NCBI RefSeq assembly: GCF_024166365.1 | Contig: NC_064819.1 | Coordinates: forward strand, 149,196,793 to 149,260,792 | Origin: Elephas maximus indicus | Taxonomy: Eukaryota; Chordata; Mammalia; Proboscidea; Elephantidae | Reading direction: 5' to 3' | DNA: 64,000 nt | In this document: piece after piece, positions 24,245 through 34,532 of the stretch | How positions within the stretch are numbered: position 1 is the first letter of the stretch | Layout: each line of letters opens with the position of its first letter | Notes under the pieces: model-generated | What the model was told of the DNA's origin: nothing | Database searches by the model: none | Seen by the model: only the letters and a program-made list of their open reading frames with translations | Made by a program: the position numbers and the translations under genes

Positions 24245-25515
24245 ACAGATGTCAACCTCTATTTCTTTGGACTTCCCTCAATCAAATCAAATTAAATCAA
24301 ATATGAACTGTGTGCATATTGCAGGTAAGACTGTGAATACAATTTTCTTATTCATATTAACAATTCTCTTTGGAATTCTCTATAATTCTAAAACATGAGT
24401 GTCTGCATACTTGGAAAACAGATATCAATAAATGTCATAAAAGTTTGAAACAAAAGTAAAACTTCACTCCAGCACATTGAGAATTTCATGCAGAAGTAAA
24501 GGGTAAATGTCTTGGAAGTTTGTCTGAAAAGCTAGGTAATAAATTTATAGGGTTGATGGTAAATAGAAACTTAGACAAATCAGTTCTCAAGTTGTTCCCT
24601 GCTAAACAGAGGACAGGCTTCCAGCGTTTTCCCTTTAAGAATTACAGGAGGTTGTAGATTAATCCTCTGGTGTAAAATGGGCTAAGGACTTACATCATTT
24701 TTCTGTGCACCATTCTTTTCCTTGCTGGTCATTTGGAAGGACCTAACAGAATTTTTTTTTGTTTTTAACAGAATAATGTGTTTTAATCCTTTGTGCTCAA
24801 AATCCAGCAACATGGAACTACATCATGTAGTGGCAGAAGAGGGCTTGGAAGGCAACCGTGCTGATCAAAGCTTTCTGTCCCAGGACAGAGAGGATTCTGT
24901 TCCTGGAGCGTCACAGTCCTCCTGCCTACAGGAGAGGCATCGCAGGTTCTGCATGGAGGGAGAGAGACCCAAACACCACGTCTTTTCTGATGGAACCTGG
25001 GGCGCAGTGGGGATAGGAGGCCATGTGGGGCAGGGTCTGCTGGGGAGGAGGGAGGAAGATGCTGCTGCTACTTATGCTGTGGGGCTTGAGTAGGCCGTGA
25101 CAGAGAAGCTGAAGATTGAGCTTCTGCCTTTTCCCAGGGTGCTAGAGGACACAGGTCTGAGCTATCAGAATTGGTGGTACAGGAGGGTCTGTCTCCCCAT
25201 GCTTTGTCTTTGGGGATCCCGGGTTGGCTCAGCCCCAATTCACTCTATACCATGTGGTTTTATGAAAGGGGCTGATATACACTCATGGTCCTGCTGTGGT
25301 CCCAAGCAGACCATGGCAAAAGCTGCAGGAGAAGATTCTGAGCTTCTTTAGCCTTCTCAGAAACCCCCAGGCTAACAACTGCTCCGGGGTGTCAGAGATG
25401 CCAGGGTGCGGGACAGCAGAATATAAACATTTTGAGTGGGCAGAGGAGCTTGTGTGAAATATAGTTAAAAATACGAAAAATAAAAATCTGCCCAACAATA
25501 AATGTGGGACAACTG
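24245..25515. other. Unassigned sequence
   Basis: Open frames up to 123 codons (24722-25093) show no known domain, no splice or Kozak context I would trust, and uneven composition. I see no gene. Confidence 0.4.
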
Positions 25516-25519
25516 ACAT

Positions 25520-25610
25520 AGCATGTTGAACCTCAGTTTTGTTACCTGTAAAAGGAGAATAGTAATATATACCCCTTAACACTGCTGTTGAGGATCTAAC
25601 AATGTATCCT
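25520..25610 (+). repeat. MIR fragment
   Basis: CCTCAGTTTTGTTACCTGTAAAAGGAGAATAGTAATATATACC is the MIR core-to-tail wording. Confidence 0.6.
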
Positions 25611-25689
25611 GAGTATTAGAATTCGATTGTGTTCAAAACCTATCTATCATCTAGTAGTTGAATGATTTTGGACAAGGCAGATAGCTCTA

Positions 25690-26120
25690 CATACAAGTCA
25701 GAACTTGATTTGTTGTTTCATTGGTTGTTCATAAAGTAATGGAGAGTAAAGCGCGTAGTGTCAATAGCCGTTACATTGGAAATAACACAAACATTGAGGA
25801 AACAGTCATTCAGCATTTGAAAACTATTATGAGTCATCAAAGAGCCTACTCACATCACTGGTGAACAACGTGCTCAGTGCTGAAGCTGAAAGAGGTTTTA
25901 GTTGTATGAGGGTGAGAAATAGTTTAACTCTAGATCGCGTATTAGATATAATAACAATACATTTATTGGGTAGTAAATTGGGACGTTACTGCATTTGACA
26001 AGTCACTGCTGAATTGCAACCATAGATTGGTAATGGATACAAAAGTTCCGCAAAAAACAGTGAAAACATTTGAAATTCAATTCACTATATAGAATTTGCA
26101 ATAAAAGTACTGTGTATTTT
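25690..26120 (+). pseudogene. Possible hAT-type transposase C-terminal relic
   Basis: One frame reads SLVNNVLSAEAERGFSCM then RVRNSLTLDRVLDIITIHLL (from about 25850). A conserved S-A-E-A-E-R-G-F-S core followed by a Leu-rich helix is typical of the hAT dimerisation domain. Stops lie on both sides, and AATAAA follows at 26100. It could instead be a processed copy of a domesticated hAT gene. Confidence 0.45.
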
Positions 26121-26179
26121 ATCATTATTTGTAAATTTTGTGGTATACATTGTTTATATCAATAAAATTTATAATAAAT

Positions 26180-26555
26180 GTATGTGGATACATTTTTTCC
26201 CCTCTTAGAGTCAGTCATTAAACATTTACCCACGTACCACTGGAGCTGTCTAATGAGTGATTTGCTTAAGTTTCTTGTGTGATGTGAACCTATTTTATGC
26301 CTTCTTACAAAGTCTTCAATAAAATATCTATTTCTCTTTAAATGTGTTGAGACATTATATTTATTTGAGTGAACTGAATTAAAAATCTGAGAATTGAGGT
26401 ATATTTTGGGTGAAAACAAGGATCTGTTCTGTCCCATTCGAGTTACATTGTTAGGAGGCTGAAATTAATGTTTTGATTTTAGTGGTGAGAAGTCAAGACC
26501 CACACATTAAACATCCGGGAAACAAAGTAAAACCGCAGTAAAGTGAGACTGTAGG
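26180..26555. other. Unassigned AT-rich sequence
   Basis: No identifiable content. Confidence 0.4.
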
Positions 26556-26559
26556 AATC

Positions 26560-26830
26560 AACCAGGAATTTAGAGAAGAGAAGGCTTGGAGTAGTCAAAG
26601 AAACCTCATGGGACATGAAGAAAGCCTGGCAAGAGCGATTTGGAGGGAAGTGAAAGAGGGAGCATCAGATGTGGGAGGGACAGCAGAAGGCAAGGGCTGC
26701 ATAAGAGAATCTTTAAAAGGTCAGGTTGGGAAGTTTGCACTTGATCCAATAAGTAATCAAAGTCCATTTTAAATCCGAAGTCTAGCAGCAATTGACAGGG
26801 CAGGAATTTCAGTGCCATTACAGTGGCCCA
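26560..26830 (-). repeat. L2-type fragment
   Basis: Words such as AAAAGGTCAGGTTGGGAAG.., CTGGCAAGAGCGATTTGG.. and TACAGTGGCCCAGGTT fit a diverged L2-related repeat. Low similarity. Confidence 0.35.
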
Positions 26831-26906
26831 GGTTAAAAAACAAAAAACAACCAGTTACCCAGTGATCAGTCATAAGTCGGGCTGACATCATGTATGCCTT
26901 GATATG

Positions 26907-26942
26907 ATGCAGTGAGAAGGGCAGCAGTGAGAAGGGCAGCTA
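26907..26942. repeat. Two-unit tandem duplication, 15 bp
   Basis: GCAGTGAGAAGGGCA is repeated twice head to tail, followed by GCTAGC. Confidence 0.8.
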
Positions 26943-26944
26943 GC

Positions 26945-27330
26945 TCACTTCTGTGGCAGTCTTTCCCCAAATCTATAACCTGAGTCTAATCATGAAAAAG
27001 AAAAAGAAACAACACGAGACAAACTCAAATTGAAGGACAGTATACAAATACCTTCAAAACTATCACAGATTAGAAGTTAGTGATATCCTGGATGGGATTC
27101 TGGAACATAAAAAGGGCATTAATGGAATAACTGGTAAAACCAAATAAAACCTGTGGTATAATTAATAGTTTTGTATCAATGTTAGTTTTTTTTTTTAGTT
27201 TTGATCATTACATACAATGATAACATTAGAGGAAGCTGGGTGAAGGGTATGTGGGAGCTCTCCGAACGATCTTTCCAACTCTTATGTAAATCTAAAATTT
27301 ATTTTAAAATAGGAAAAAAAGAAAAAACAA
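26945..27330. repeat. Old interspersed repeat, unassigned
   Basis: The order of words (ATCCTGGATGGGATTCTGGAACATAAAAAGGGCATTAATGG.., TTTTGTATCAATGTTAG, TTTTGATCATTAC) resembles a common ancient mammalian repeat. The family is not certain. Confidence 0.4.
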
Positions 27331-27635
27331 TTAGTTCCTCTTCTGGCTTCTAGCACAGATGCAGAAGCTGGGCAAAACTTTGCAAAGCATGACATCTTAG
27401 GGGAAAGTGTCTTGCATGACCCTAGAGTCCATTGCTCCCAATCGCTATGATCTTTCCTGGGCAAATGATTTACAAACTTAACCTCGAACCTCATGTCTTA
27501 AAACGAAGGCTGGCCTGGTGCATTTTGGAAGAGTGTAAGGATTACATACACTTTTCTCTGTAAAGCATAAATCCTGGGACACCTAGTAGGAACTCCAAAA
27601 CAATTCTCCTTCCCCTTCCCTTCCCAAAAGTAACT

Positions 27636-27980
27636 GTTTTTTTTTTTTAATTGTACTTTAGATGAAGGTTTATAGAACGTAGCTTTTCATTAAACAGCTA
27701 ATACACATATCGTTTTCTAACATTAGTGGCCAACCCTATGACATGTCAACACTCTCCCTTCTCAACCTTGGGTCCCCCATTACCAGCTTTCCTGATCCCT
27801 CCTGCCTTCTAATCCTTGCGCCTAGGCTGGTGTGCCCCTTTAGTCTCGTTTTGTTTTATGGGCCTGTCTAATCTTTAGCTGAAAGGTGAATCTCCGGAGT
27901 GGCTTCATTACTGAGCTAAAAAGGTGTCCAGTCGCCATACTCTGGGGGTTTCTCCAGTCTCTCTAGAGTGACTAAACTGT
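27636..27980 (-). mobile_element. L1 3' end (minus)
   Basis: Starts with a T run (reverse poly-A) and ATTGTACTTTAGATGAAGGTTTATAGA.., and continues with the L1 3' UTR of this genome (CATGTCAACACTCTCCC.., CTGTCTAATCTTTAGCTGAAAGGTGA). Confidence 0.8.
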
Positions 27981-28475
27981 TGATTACATTCAATTTAAAC
28001 TCAGGAGACAAACGTTAAGCAGAGGGAAATTCCGCAATTAATAAACAGATGAGGATGATAATAATTTAATATATGGATTCCTGTTATTGTCTTCCTTGAC
28101 AAAAGCTTTGCATTAAAATATGATGCGGGGTGGGGGGGAAGGAGAGACACAGAGCGTGCGAGCATCCTTAACACATTAAAACCTCAAGAACGAGACTGGA
28201 AAAGACTAGGAAAGTCAACGGAGGCCTGCACTGCGCCCGTTTTAGCTTCCAGAGCTGCCAGAGCACGGCTACTGTTTTATCACTAAGGTTTTAATCGTGA
28301 ATAAACGAGAGACTGGATTCGAAAGATTTCTTAGCTTCCGGCATTCTACGTCTAAGAAATTTAGGCTTGGTACGTTTTCAAACTTGGGAGAGTCGGCATG
28401 TCTCACAATCCGCTTTTGGCACCGCCCAAAGAGCAAAGCGTTCCTCTCTGCCTCCCCCCCAACTCCTTTTTCTGT
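27981..28475. other. Unassigned 5' flank of NT5E
   Basis: No named repeat. It could include distal promoter elements, but nothing specific is visible. Confidence 0.4.
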
Positions 28476-28479
28476 CCTT

Positions 28480-28506
28480 CCCTTCCCCCCCGGCCCCCCC
28501 CACCCC
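28480..28506 (-). promoter_or_regulatory. Potential G-quadruplex / i-motif upstream of NT5E
   Basis: The + strand carries C runs of 3, 7, 8 and 4 separated by 1-2 bases (C3-TT-C7-GG-C8-A-C4). The minus strand therefore has four closely spaced G tracts, a canonical G4 pattern. It lies about 500 bp before the NT5E start codon inside a longer polypyrimidine stretch (28440-28545). Confidence 0.6.
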
Positions 28507-28619
28507 GCCTTCTCGCTGATCTTCCCGCCTTCTCTTTTCCCTCTTTCGCACTTTCAAGTGATGATCCCGCACAATCACAAGCCCAACACAAAACATTCAT
28601 TCCTCTTTTAGAAAAATCC

Positions 28620-29008
28620 GTGCCTCAAATTGGCGAAAATCAGTTAGGACTTACACGCGGAGTAGACCCCTCCACCTCCTTCCTCGCACCCCGGAAATAG
28701 CAGCCCACCCGCAGCAGGATTTTTGGCTCCCAGGTTCCCCTCTCCGGCCAGCATCGCGGCCGGTGGCCAACGCTCCGCCAGGAACAACCTCCTCACTGTT
28801 CCTGAAGGAGCGGGTGCTAGTCGCCCGCCGTGCCCGGACAGCCCCAGGCGCCTGTGTAGGATCGGGTGACGGCGCGGGCGTGTGCCGCCCAGGGGGTCAG
28901 CCTCCAGCCCGCCCCTGACCGCGGTCCCGCTCCGCCCCCGGGGCCAAAGTGCAGAGCCCGGCGCCGGCAGCGCTCGGCGCACCTCAGCCGGCTCCACGCG
29001 CGGCAGCC
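28620..29008 (+). promoter_or_regulatory. NT5E: NT5E promoter-proximal region and 5' UTR, CpG-rich
   Basis: CpG dinucleotides become dense from about 28630 and stay dense into the start of intron 1. No TATA box is evident in the 300 bp before the start codon, as expected for a CpG-island promoter. Candidate sites by motif only: a GC box (CCGCCC, 28932-28937), a CRE half-site (TGACG, 28867-28871) and a hypoxia-response core (GCGTG, 28878-28882). CD73 is known to respond to hypoxia and cAMP, so these are plausible but untested. The transcription start cannot be placed from sequence alone. Confidence 0.7.
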
Positions 29009-29347
29009 ATGTGTTCCGCAGCCCCGCAAGCCCCCGTGCAGCAGCTCCTTGCGCTGGGCGCCCTGCTGTGGCTCAGGGTCGGCGCCTGGGAGCTCACCAT
29101 TCTGCACACCAACGACGTGCACAGCCGGCTGGAGCAGACCAGTGAGGACTCGGGCAAGTGTGTCAATGCCAGCCTTTGCGTGGGCGGCGTGGCGCGGCTC
29201 TTCACCAAGGTGAAGCAGATCCGCAACGCCGAGCCCAATGTGCTGCTACTCGACGCCGGCGACCAGTACCAGGGCACCATTTGGTTTACCGTGTACAAGG
29301 GCGCCGAGGTGGTGCACTTTATGAACGCCCTGTCCTACGATGCCATG
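29009..29347 (+). CDS. NT5E: NT5E (CD73) exon 1, ecto-5'-nucleotidase, codons 1-113
   Basis: CD73 is a GPI-anchored surface enzyme that hydrolyses extracellular AMP to adenosine. The ATG at 29009 opens a Leu-rich signal peptide of about 26 residues ending ..VGA before WELTIL, the expected mature start. No in-frame ATG lies upstream in this reading frame, and the start gives residue numbers identical to the human protein. Visible landmarks are the metal-binding N-D-V-H motif (D36, H38), the LLLDAGDQYQG block with D85, the cysteine pair C51/C57 and the N-glycosylation sequon N53-A-S. Length is 113 codons, as in human exon 1. The exon ends ..YDAM with donor ATG|gtaaga in phase 0. It is GC-rich and lies within the CpG island. 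The identification rests on near-identity to the known family; species-specific substitutions such as S109 and V102 are visible. Confidence 0.97.
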
Positions 29348-29597
29348 GTAAGACCGCGGCCAGCCCGGGCGCGCTACGTCCGGAAGGCTCGGGAGCCGTA
29401 GGGGTAGGAGTCCTGGGCGGAGAGAGAAGCCGTGTGAGAGCAGAGGATGGCACGGGGTGGCAAACCTAGGACAACGCACAAAGAGATGTGGGGAATAAAC
29501 CGACACAGACCAGAATGTGCCAGATAGATGTAGACACAGAAGTCCATTGGATGATTCGTCTTCACTGTGCAGATGTTATTGGACTCCCACTATGCAA

Positions 29598-29757
29598 AAC
29601 CCTGGTGGCGCAGTGGTTAAGAGCTCGGCTGCTAACCAAAAGGCCAGCAGTTTAAATCCACCAGCCGCTCCTTGGAAACCCTATGGGGCAGTTCTACTCT
29701 GTCCTATAGGGTTCCTATGAGTCAGAATAGAATCGACCGCAAGGGGTCTGGTTTTGA
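29598..29757 (+). mobile_element. AfroSINE (plus), 250 bp after exon 1
   Basis: Well-preserved short subtype: CCCTGGTGGCGCAGTGG (A box), then CAGTTTAAATCCACC (B box), GGGGCAGTTCTACTCTGTCC, and a GAGTCAGAATAGAATCGACCG tail. Confidence 0.93.
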
Positions 29758-29829
29758 TTTTTACTGTGTGGTGTAGGTATTTAGAGGAGCGGGACCCAGC
29801 CCTTTACAAGGGGTTTCACCTAGGGTGCA

Positions 29830-30215
29830 TAGGAGATTTGGTAATTATTGAGTGCCAGGGACTGAGCTAGAACTGTGAAGCATCTCATTTGTTGTAAAGC
29901 ATGTTTTGTCTAAATTTTGTTGAAAGGAAACTGAGGGTCAAAGAGGTTGAGCAAATGTCACCAGCTCAAAAAGATGGAAACACAAGAGAGTGGACTCCAG
30001 ATCCCTTTGATTCTGGACATCACAGCCATTGGACAGATTCCTGGCTTAGCTACCTTCCGGCTGTGTGACCTTGGGCAAATTATTTACACTCTCTGTGCTT
30101 CAGTTCCATCCTTTATAAAATCAGAATAATAATGGTATCTACCTTATAGGGTTGCCTGGACATAGTATGCATGGCCTCTCACTCTGTAAATGTTAGTTCT
30201 TATTATTGCCAGACA
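29830..30215 (+). repeat. MIR-type repeats
   Basis: 29830-29985 has GGAAACTGAGGGTCAAAGAGGTTGAGCAAATGTCACC. 30040-30215 is a clear MIR: GTGTGACCTTGGGCAAATTATTTACACTCTCTGTGCTTCAG followed by AAATCAGAATAATAATGG. Confidence 0.8.
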
Positions 30216-30482
30216 CTACAGTATAACTTAAAAAAAAAAAAAACTTTGGAGAGGGCCAAAATGTCAAAGCACTGGGGCTTCAAAGGATTTCAGTATCCTG
30301 GGATTGCAATAACATCAGTTTGGCAGCAGACCTTTAGGAAGAGTCCAACTTGACCGATAAGGGACTCTTAAAACATGTGCAAGCATTTAGTCCAGGCTCC
30401 CAAGGCTCAGTTAAAAGCTATCCATGCTTTCTGGACTGAATGCTAGAAAAGGAAGAGAGGAGGGCTACAGAGTAATAGGTAA

Positions 30483-30624
30483 AACCCATTTCCATTGAGC
30501 TGATTCTGACTCATAGTGACCCTATAGGACAAAGTAGGGACCCTGTAGGACAGAGTAGGTGGATTTCAACTGCAGACCTACTGGTTAGCAGCCATTCTCT
30601 TAGGCACTGTGTTACAAGGGCTTC
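30483..30624 (-). mobile_element. AfroSINE (minus) with 16-bp perfect flanking duplication
   Basis: ACAGAGTAATAGGTAA at 30467-30482 and 30625-30640. Internally it carries a 21-bp tandem duplication (30518-30538 and 30539-30559) and a deletion of the middle block. Confidence 0.88.
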
Positions 30625-30726
30625 ACAGAGTAATAGGTAAGTATGATGGAAAAGTATATATATATGTATTTTTTAATCAAACCACTCAAGCTTAACCCTA
30701 TGTAAAAGCCTAGAGTAAAGGGATTC

Positions 30727-30940
30727 AGGAGTCCCTGGGTGCTACAACAGTTGAAGTCTTCAACTGCTAACAGAAAAAAGGCTGGAGGTTTGAGTTCATC
30801 CAGAGGTACCTCAGAAGAAAGGTCTGGCAATCTACTTCTGAAAAATCAGCCAGTGAAAAATCTATTGAGCACAGTTCTACTCTGACACACATAGGGCTGC
30901 CATGAGTCAGAGTGGATTTGAGGGCATCTTTTTTTTAAAA
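30727..30940 (+). mobile_element. AfroSINE, long subtype (plus)
   Basis: AGTCCCTGGGTGCTACAAC.., AGAAGAAAGGTCTGGCAATCTACTTCTG, ACACACATAGGGCTGCCATGAGTCAGAGTGG. Confidence 0.85.
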
Positions 30941-31401
30941 AAAAGGTAATTCAGCAAGACTGGAGAAATTAGGTACAAGAAATCTTAAGAGCTTTAGAAA
31001 AGGAAGAGCAGAGTGAAAGTCCAGAGGAACCTGCTAAGTGCATGTGTGTGTAAGGGAAAGAGCGGTGTGGTCCAGGCTGGGGTACTGAAGAGCCAGCGGG
31101 AGGTCAGGCAAGCACACTGCTGTATTTTTTTCCTGGAAACAGGAAAAAGAGCACAGAAAAAGACAAGAGGTTACAGTTTGGGTGTTTGGTTTTTGTTTCG
31201 TTTGTTTTTTTCAACAAGGAAGCAGGTCATTTTAATGAGTTGAGAAAAGGACAGAGGGCTCCTGTCCACTCTGACTGTTGATGTTGATAGTATTGGAAAA
31301 CTCAGAATAGCAGCAATTCAGACAGACTCTTAAGCTCCAGAGTTCATCTGGGGACCTCCCCAGCATTTAGCTTCCACAGAATTGTAGATTTAAAGAAGTC
31401 T

Positions 31402-31455
31402 GTGGTCTCTTAAAAAAAAAAAAAAAAAATTTTTTTTTTCTTTAGTGGTCTCTTA
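31402..31455. mobile_element. Poly(A)/poly(T) insertion with 11-bp direct repeats
   Basis: GTGGTCTCTTA at 31402-31412 and 31445-31455 bounds a block that is almost only A (17-18) followed by T (10). It looks like a retrotransposition product that carried only tail sequence. Confidence 0.55.
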
Positions 31456-31619
31456 GCCTCTGTATCTCCACACAGTAATGAAAAAATAAATATTTATAGA
31501 AGTGAATTGTTGGTAGTTGACATCTTCATTTCCTCCCAGAAGAGTGGAATAAACTTCTTTTTCTGACACTCTTTTCTCCACAGTTGTGTAAACTTTTGGT
31601 GAAAATAAAATTCAGAATT

Positions 31620-31772
31620 CCCTCCCATTGCCATTGAGTCGATAGGGTCATAGTGACCCTATAGGACAGAGTAGAACTGCCATATAGGATTCCCAAAGAG
31701 CAGTTGGTGGATTCAAAGTAATTACCTTTTTGGTTAGCAGCCATGTTCTTAACCACTGTGCCACCAGGGCTA
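31620..31772 (-). mobile_element. AfroSINE (minus)
   Basis: CCATTGCCATTGAGTCGAT.. to CTTAACCACTGTGCCACCAGGG. Confidence 0.9.
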
Positions 31773-32644
31773 GTTTCCCCTAATAATAGCATTTTCTCTT
31801 TAGTTAAATTGAGCTCATGATATTAATTATTTCAAGTGTTTACGACAGGGCTTCTGGGTGAGGCCTTGACAATCTGTTACAAGTCACAGCCCACCACAAC
31901 CGAGAATGTTAACAGTATTTGTTGGATTGAATCACTTTCAAGTTCTGCTCAAAATAATCAGACTAGGGCCTGAGGGGAAAAAATAGGCCACTTAAAAAAT
32001 GTTGGCGGGGGTAAGGAGGAGGAGGAGATTAAGTGGTAAGGCTATGTTCTTGATAGCATCTCATCAGGACTTACTCTGTGCAGTTTGGGGGAGTTTGACG
32101 AATAGAATGATTTGGCCTGCATAAAATCCTAGATCTTGTAATGCTAAAACACTTGATAAAGCTCTGCTGTATTTCCTACTCTTACAGAGATTTCTCACTG
32201 TCATTTTGCTTACATTATACCATTCCCAGGGAATTTGTGGCTGTTCTGCCGAGCCTCCCCTTCTGCGCTCCCCCCGCCGCCACCTCCACCACTACCAAGT
32301 CCTGAATCCCTGGAAGCTGGAGATTCAGATCAGAATGGAAAATAGTTGTGGAAGGGAATCTGCAGTTCTCTGGAACCTGGACCTGGTTTAGAGAAGCCAT
32401 ATCAAGACTCAAGCATATGGGAGGGCAAAGATGAAGTCCCTAGAGTTTGACTTAAACCCAGGAGTCCTCTACAACAGGAGCCTCCAAGGAGGTGTAGACT
32501 TCCTAGACCTGCCATGTCCCAGTGAGAGCTGGAGTCATTCTGATAGTTCTGGAAACCCCCCAGGCCCAGCTGCTAGGCAGGGAGGCAAAAGCTAGCTAGT
32601 AGGTATAGCTGTCTCCAAGGAGAGGCTGGTGTCCCCTGAGGCAG

Positions 32645-32820
32645 GAGAAAGACAGTGGTGCCCTTGGCCTGGTTACTTTCTCTGGCCTCGTATTTCTTAA
32701 CTGTAAAGCAAGAATGATTACCCCACCACCGAGAATTTTTGTGAGCAGTACATGAGGTAATGTAAGAATCTCTAGTGCAGTGCTGGCTCATAGTAAGCAC
32801 TCGGTAAATGTTAGTTCTGA
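32645..32820 (+). repeat. MIR (plus)
   Basis: GGCCTGGTTACTTTCTCTGGCCTCGTATTTCTTAACTGTAAAGCAAGAATGATTACC, ending in AGTAAGCACTCGGTAAATGTTAG. Confidence 0.75.
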
Positions 32821-33002
32821 GTGCCCTGTTTCCCCCACCATCACCTCCCCCCGCCCCCCACCGCCCAGTTGTAAGGAAGGGAAGGTTTGGCTCTTGCGTC
32901 TATGGTTTATCTGATTCTGGCAGCCTGGTACACAGTCTACCTTGACTCACCCTGTGGTCCCCATCACTATCTTTTCTATATCCCATTGTCTAAACTCTTC
33001 TT

Positions 33003-33340
33003 TTTTAAAAAGTACTATTGTTGTTGTAAAAACATAGACAGCACATTTGCCAATTCAACATTTTTCATGTGTACAGTTCAGTGACACCAATTACATTCAG
33101 TCATGTTCTGCAACCATCACCAATGTCCTTTGCCAGATTTTCCATCACCATAAACAGGAACTCAGTGCTTCCCAAACAATGATTGCCCCTTTCGCCTTCC
33201 TTCCCACCCCTGGTAACTAATATTACACTTTGATCTCTATGCATTTTTGCATTCTATGTATTTCGTATTAGTAAGATCATATAATATTTTTCTTTTTGTG
33301 ATTGGTCTACTTCACACAACATCATGCTTTCAAGGTTCTG
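33003..33340 (-). mobile_element. Old L1M 3' end (minus)
   Basis: Reverse-strand L1M UTR: GTGTACAGTTCAGTGACACC.., GTTCTGCAACCATCACC.., CCCCTGGTAACTAATATTAC. Flanked by TTGTCTAAACTCTTCTT and TTGTCTAAACTATTCTT (32986-33002 and 33341-33357). Confidence 0.85.
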
Positions 33341-33484
33341 TTGTCTAAACTATTCTTAATGTTAACTCATTGAGCAATTTTATGAAATTCCCTCAAAATG
33401 CAAAGCCCACAGGGATTCATCTTCAGAAGTTGTGTTCTTAGCACCGAGGCAGGTGTGAGGAGGATAGTCTCTTGTGCTTGCCCT

Positions 33485-33655
33485 GTAGCCTTGATGGCGC
33501 AGTGGTTAAAAGCTATGGCTGCTAACTAAAAGGTTGGCAGTTTGAATTCATCAGCTGCTCCTTGGGAACCTTGTGGGGCAGTACTGCTCTGTCCTATAGG
33601 GTCACTATGAGTCAGAATGGACTCAAAAGCAATAAGTTTGGGTTTTTTGGTTTTC
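33485..33655 (+). mobile_element. AfroSINE (plus)
   Basis: GTAGCCTTGATGGCGCAGTGG.. to GAGTCAGAATGGACTCAAAAGCAATAAG. Confidence 0.9.
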
Positions 33656-33954
33656 TTGTGCCCCCCGGGGGGCTGCCTCCTCTCTAACTGCTCCCACTCC
33701 CTCTCCCACCGCCATTGTGGGGTGCTGGCCCTAACTCTTACCCCCCATCACCTGATTATGAGGCACCAACCCATAAGCTCACTTTCTGTCCAAAAGCCTG
33801 CAGCTTTAGCTTTAGCAAATTGCCCCCGAATGCCTGAGTCAGCAATAAGGGTGGGCACTGTGGCCCCTGCCTTATCCTTGAGAACAGGATTATCAGGTTT
33901 TTGTCAGTTCCCTTTGTCACCACTCTTGATCTCCTGCATAGACAGCCATTCTAA

Positions 33955-34359
33955 TGTTTTCATTTACATCTTTTTGTTTCTCTGTGCACTTGGGTTTTTA
34001 AACTATGTAAATAGACCTGTTACTCAACTCATTCTGTTGCTTGTTTTCTCTAAACTCATTGTGTTTGTGATTCCTCACGCTGTTATATGAAATTCTGTCG
34101 TGTTGCACCATGTTGTTGCGCCATGCTCTGTAGTATCATTTCATTTTACCCATCGACAGTCTGGGTGCCCAGTTGGAGATTGCCTCCAGCTCCCTGCCTC
34201 CACAGTTTATGCTGCTCCAGATGTCCTCATGCGGGTACCCCATATCTTTACCTGGTAGCTCTATCTAGCTTTCTAAAAGGTTTAAAAATGACATCTCATT
34301 GTTGTTTTATTTTGTAATTTTCTAATAGCTACTAAGTTTGGGCATCTTTTGATTTGTTT
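33955..34359 (-). mobile_element. Old L1 ORF2 3' region (minus)
   Basis: Words such as CATTTCATTTTACCCATCGACAGTCTGGG and ACATCTCATTGTTGTTTTATTTTG..GGGCATCTTTTGATTTG are reverse L1M ORF2/UTR sequence. A SINE ends it. Confidence 0.6.
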
Positions 34360-34532
34360 AGGTCCCTGGGTGGTGTGATCAGTTTGTGCTTGACTACTGA
34401 CCTAAAGTGGGTGATTCGAACCCACCCAGTGGTACTGCAGAAGAAAGGCCGGGCAATCTGCTTCCATAAAAATTACAGCTGTTGGAAAAATTACCATGAG
34501 CGGAAATTGACTCAGTGGCAATGGGTCTTAAC
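34360..34532 (+). mobile_element. AfroSINE, long subtype (plus)
   Basis: GTCCCTGGGTGGTGTGATCAG.., GATTCGAACCCACCCAG.., GGCAATCTGCTTCC, GAAATTGACTCAGTGGCAATGGG. Confidence 0.85.

Larger units (their letters stand above)
28620..29460. other. CpG island over NT5E exon 1
   Basis: CpG-dense, GC-rich sequence covers the promoter, exon 1 and about 110 bp of intron 1. It contrasts sharply with the AT-rich flanks and is the only CpG island I see in the window. Confidence 0.85.

Noticed and set aside
24722-25093. 123-codon open frame as a novel gene
   Set aside because: No domain, no conserved pattern, no supporting promoter or splice evidence.
28949-29008. Upstream extension of the NT5E frame
   Set aside because: It begins at GTG, not ATG. 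The ATG at 29009 gives a proper signal peptide and the expected numbering.
28817-29506. Several overlapping open frames on both strands in the exon 1 region
   Set aside because: High GC suppresses stops. Only the + frame from 29009 encodes NT5E; the others lack family similarity.
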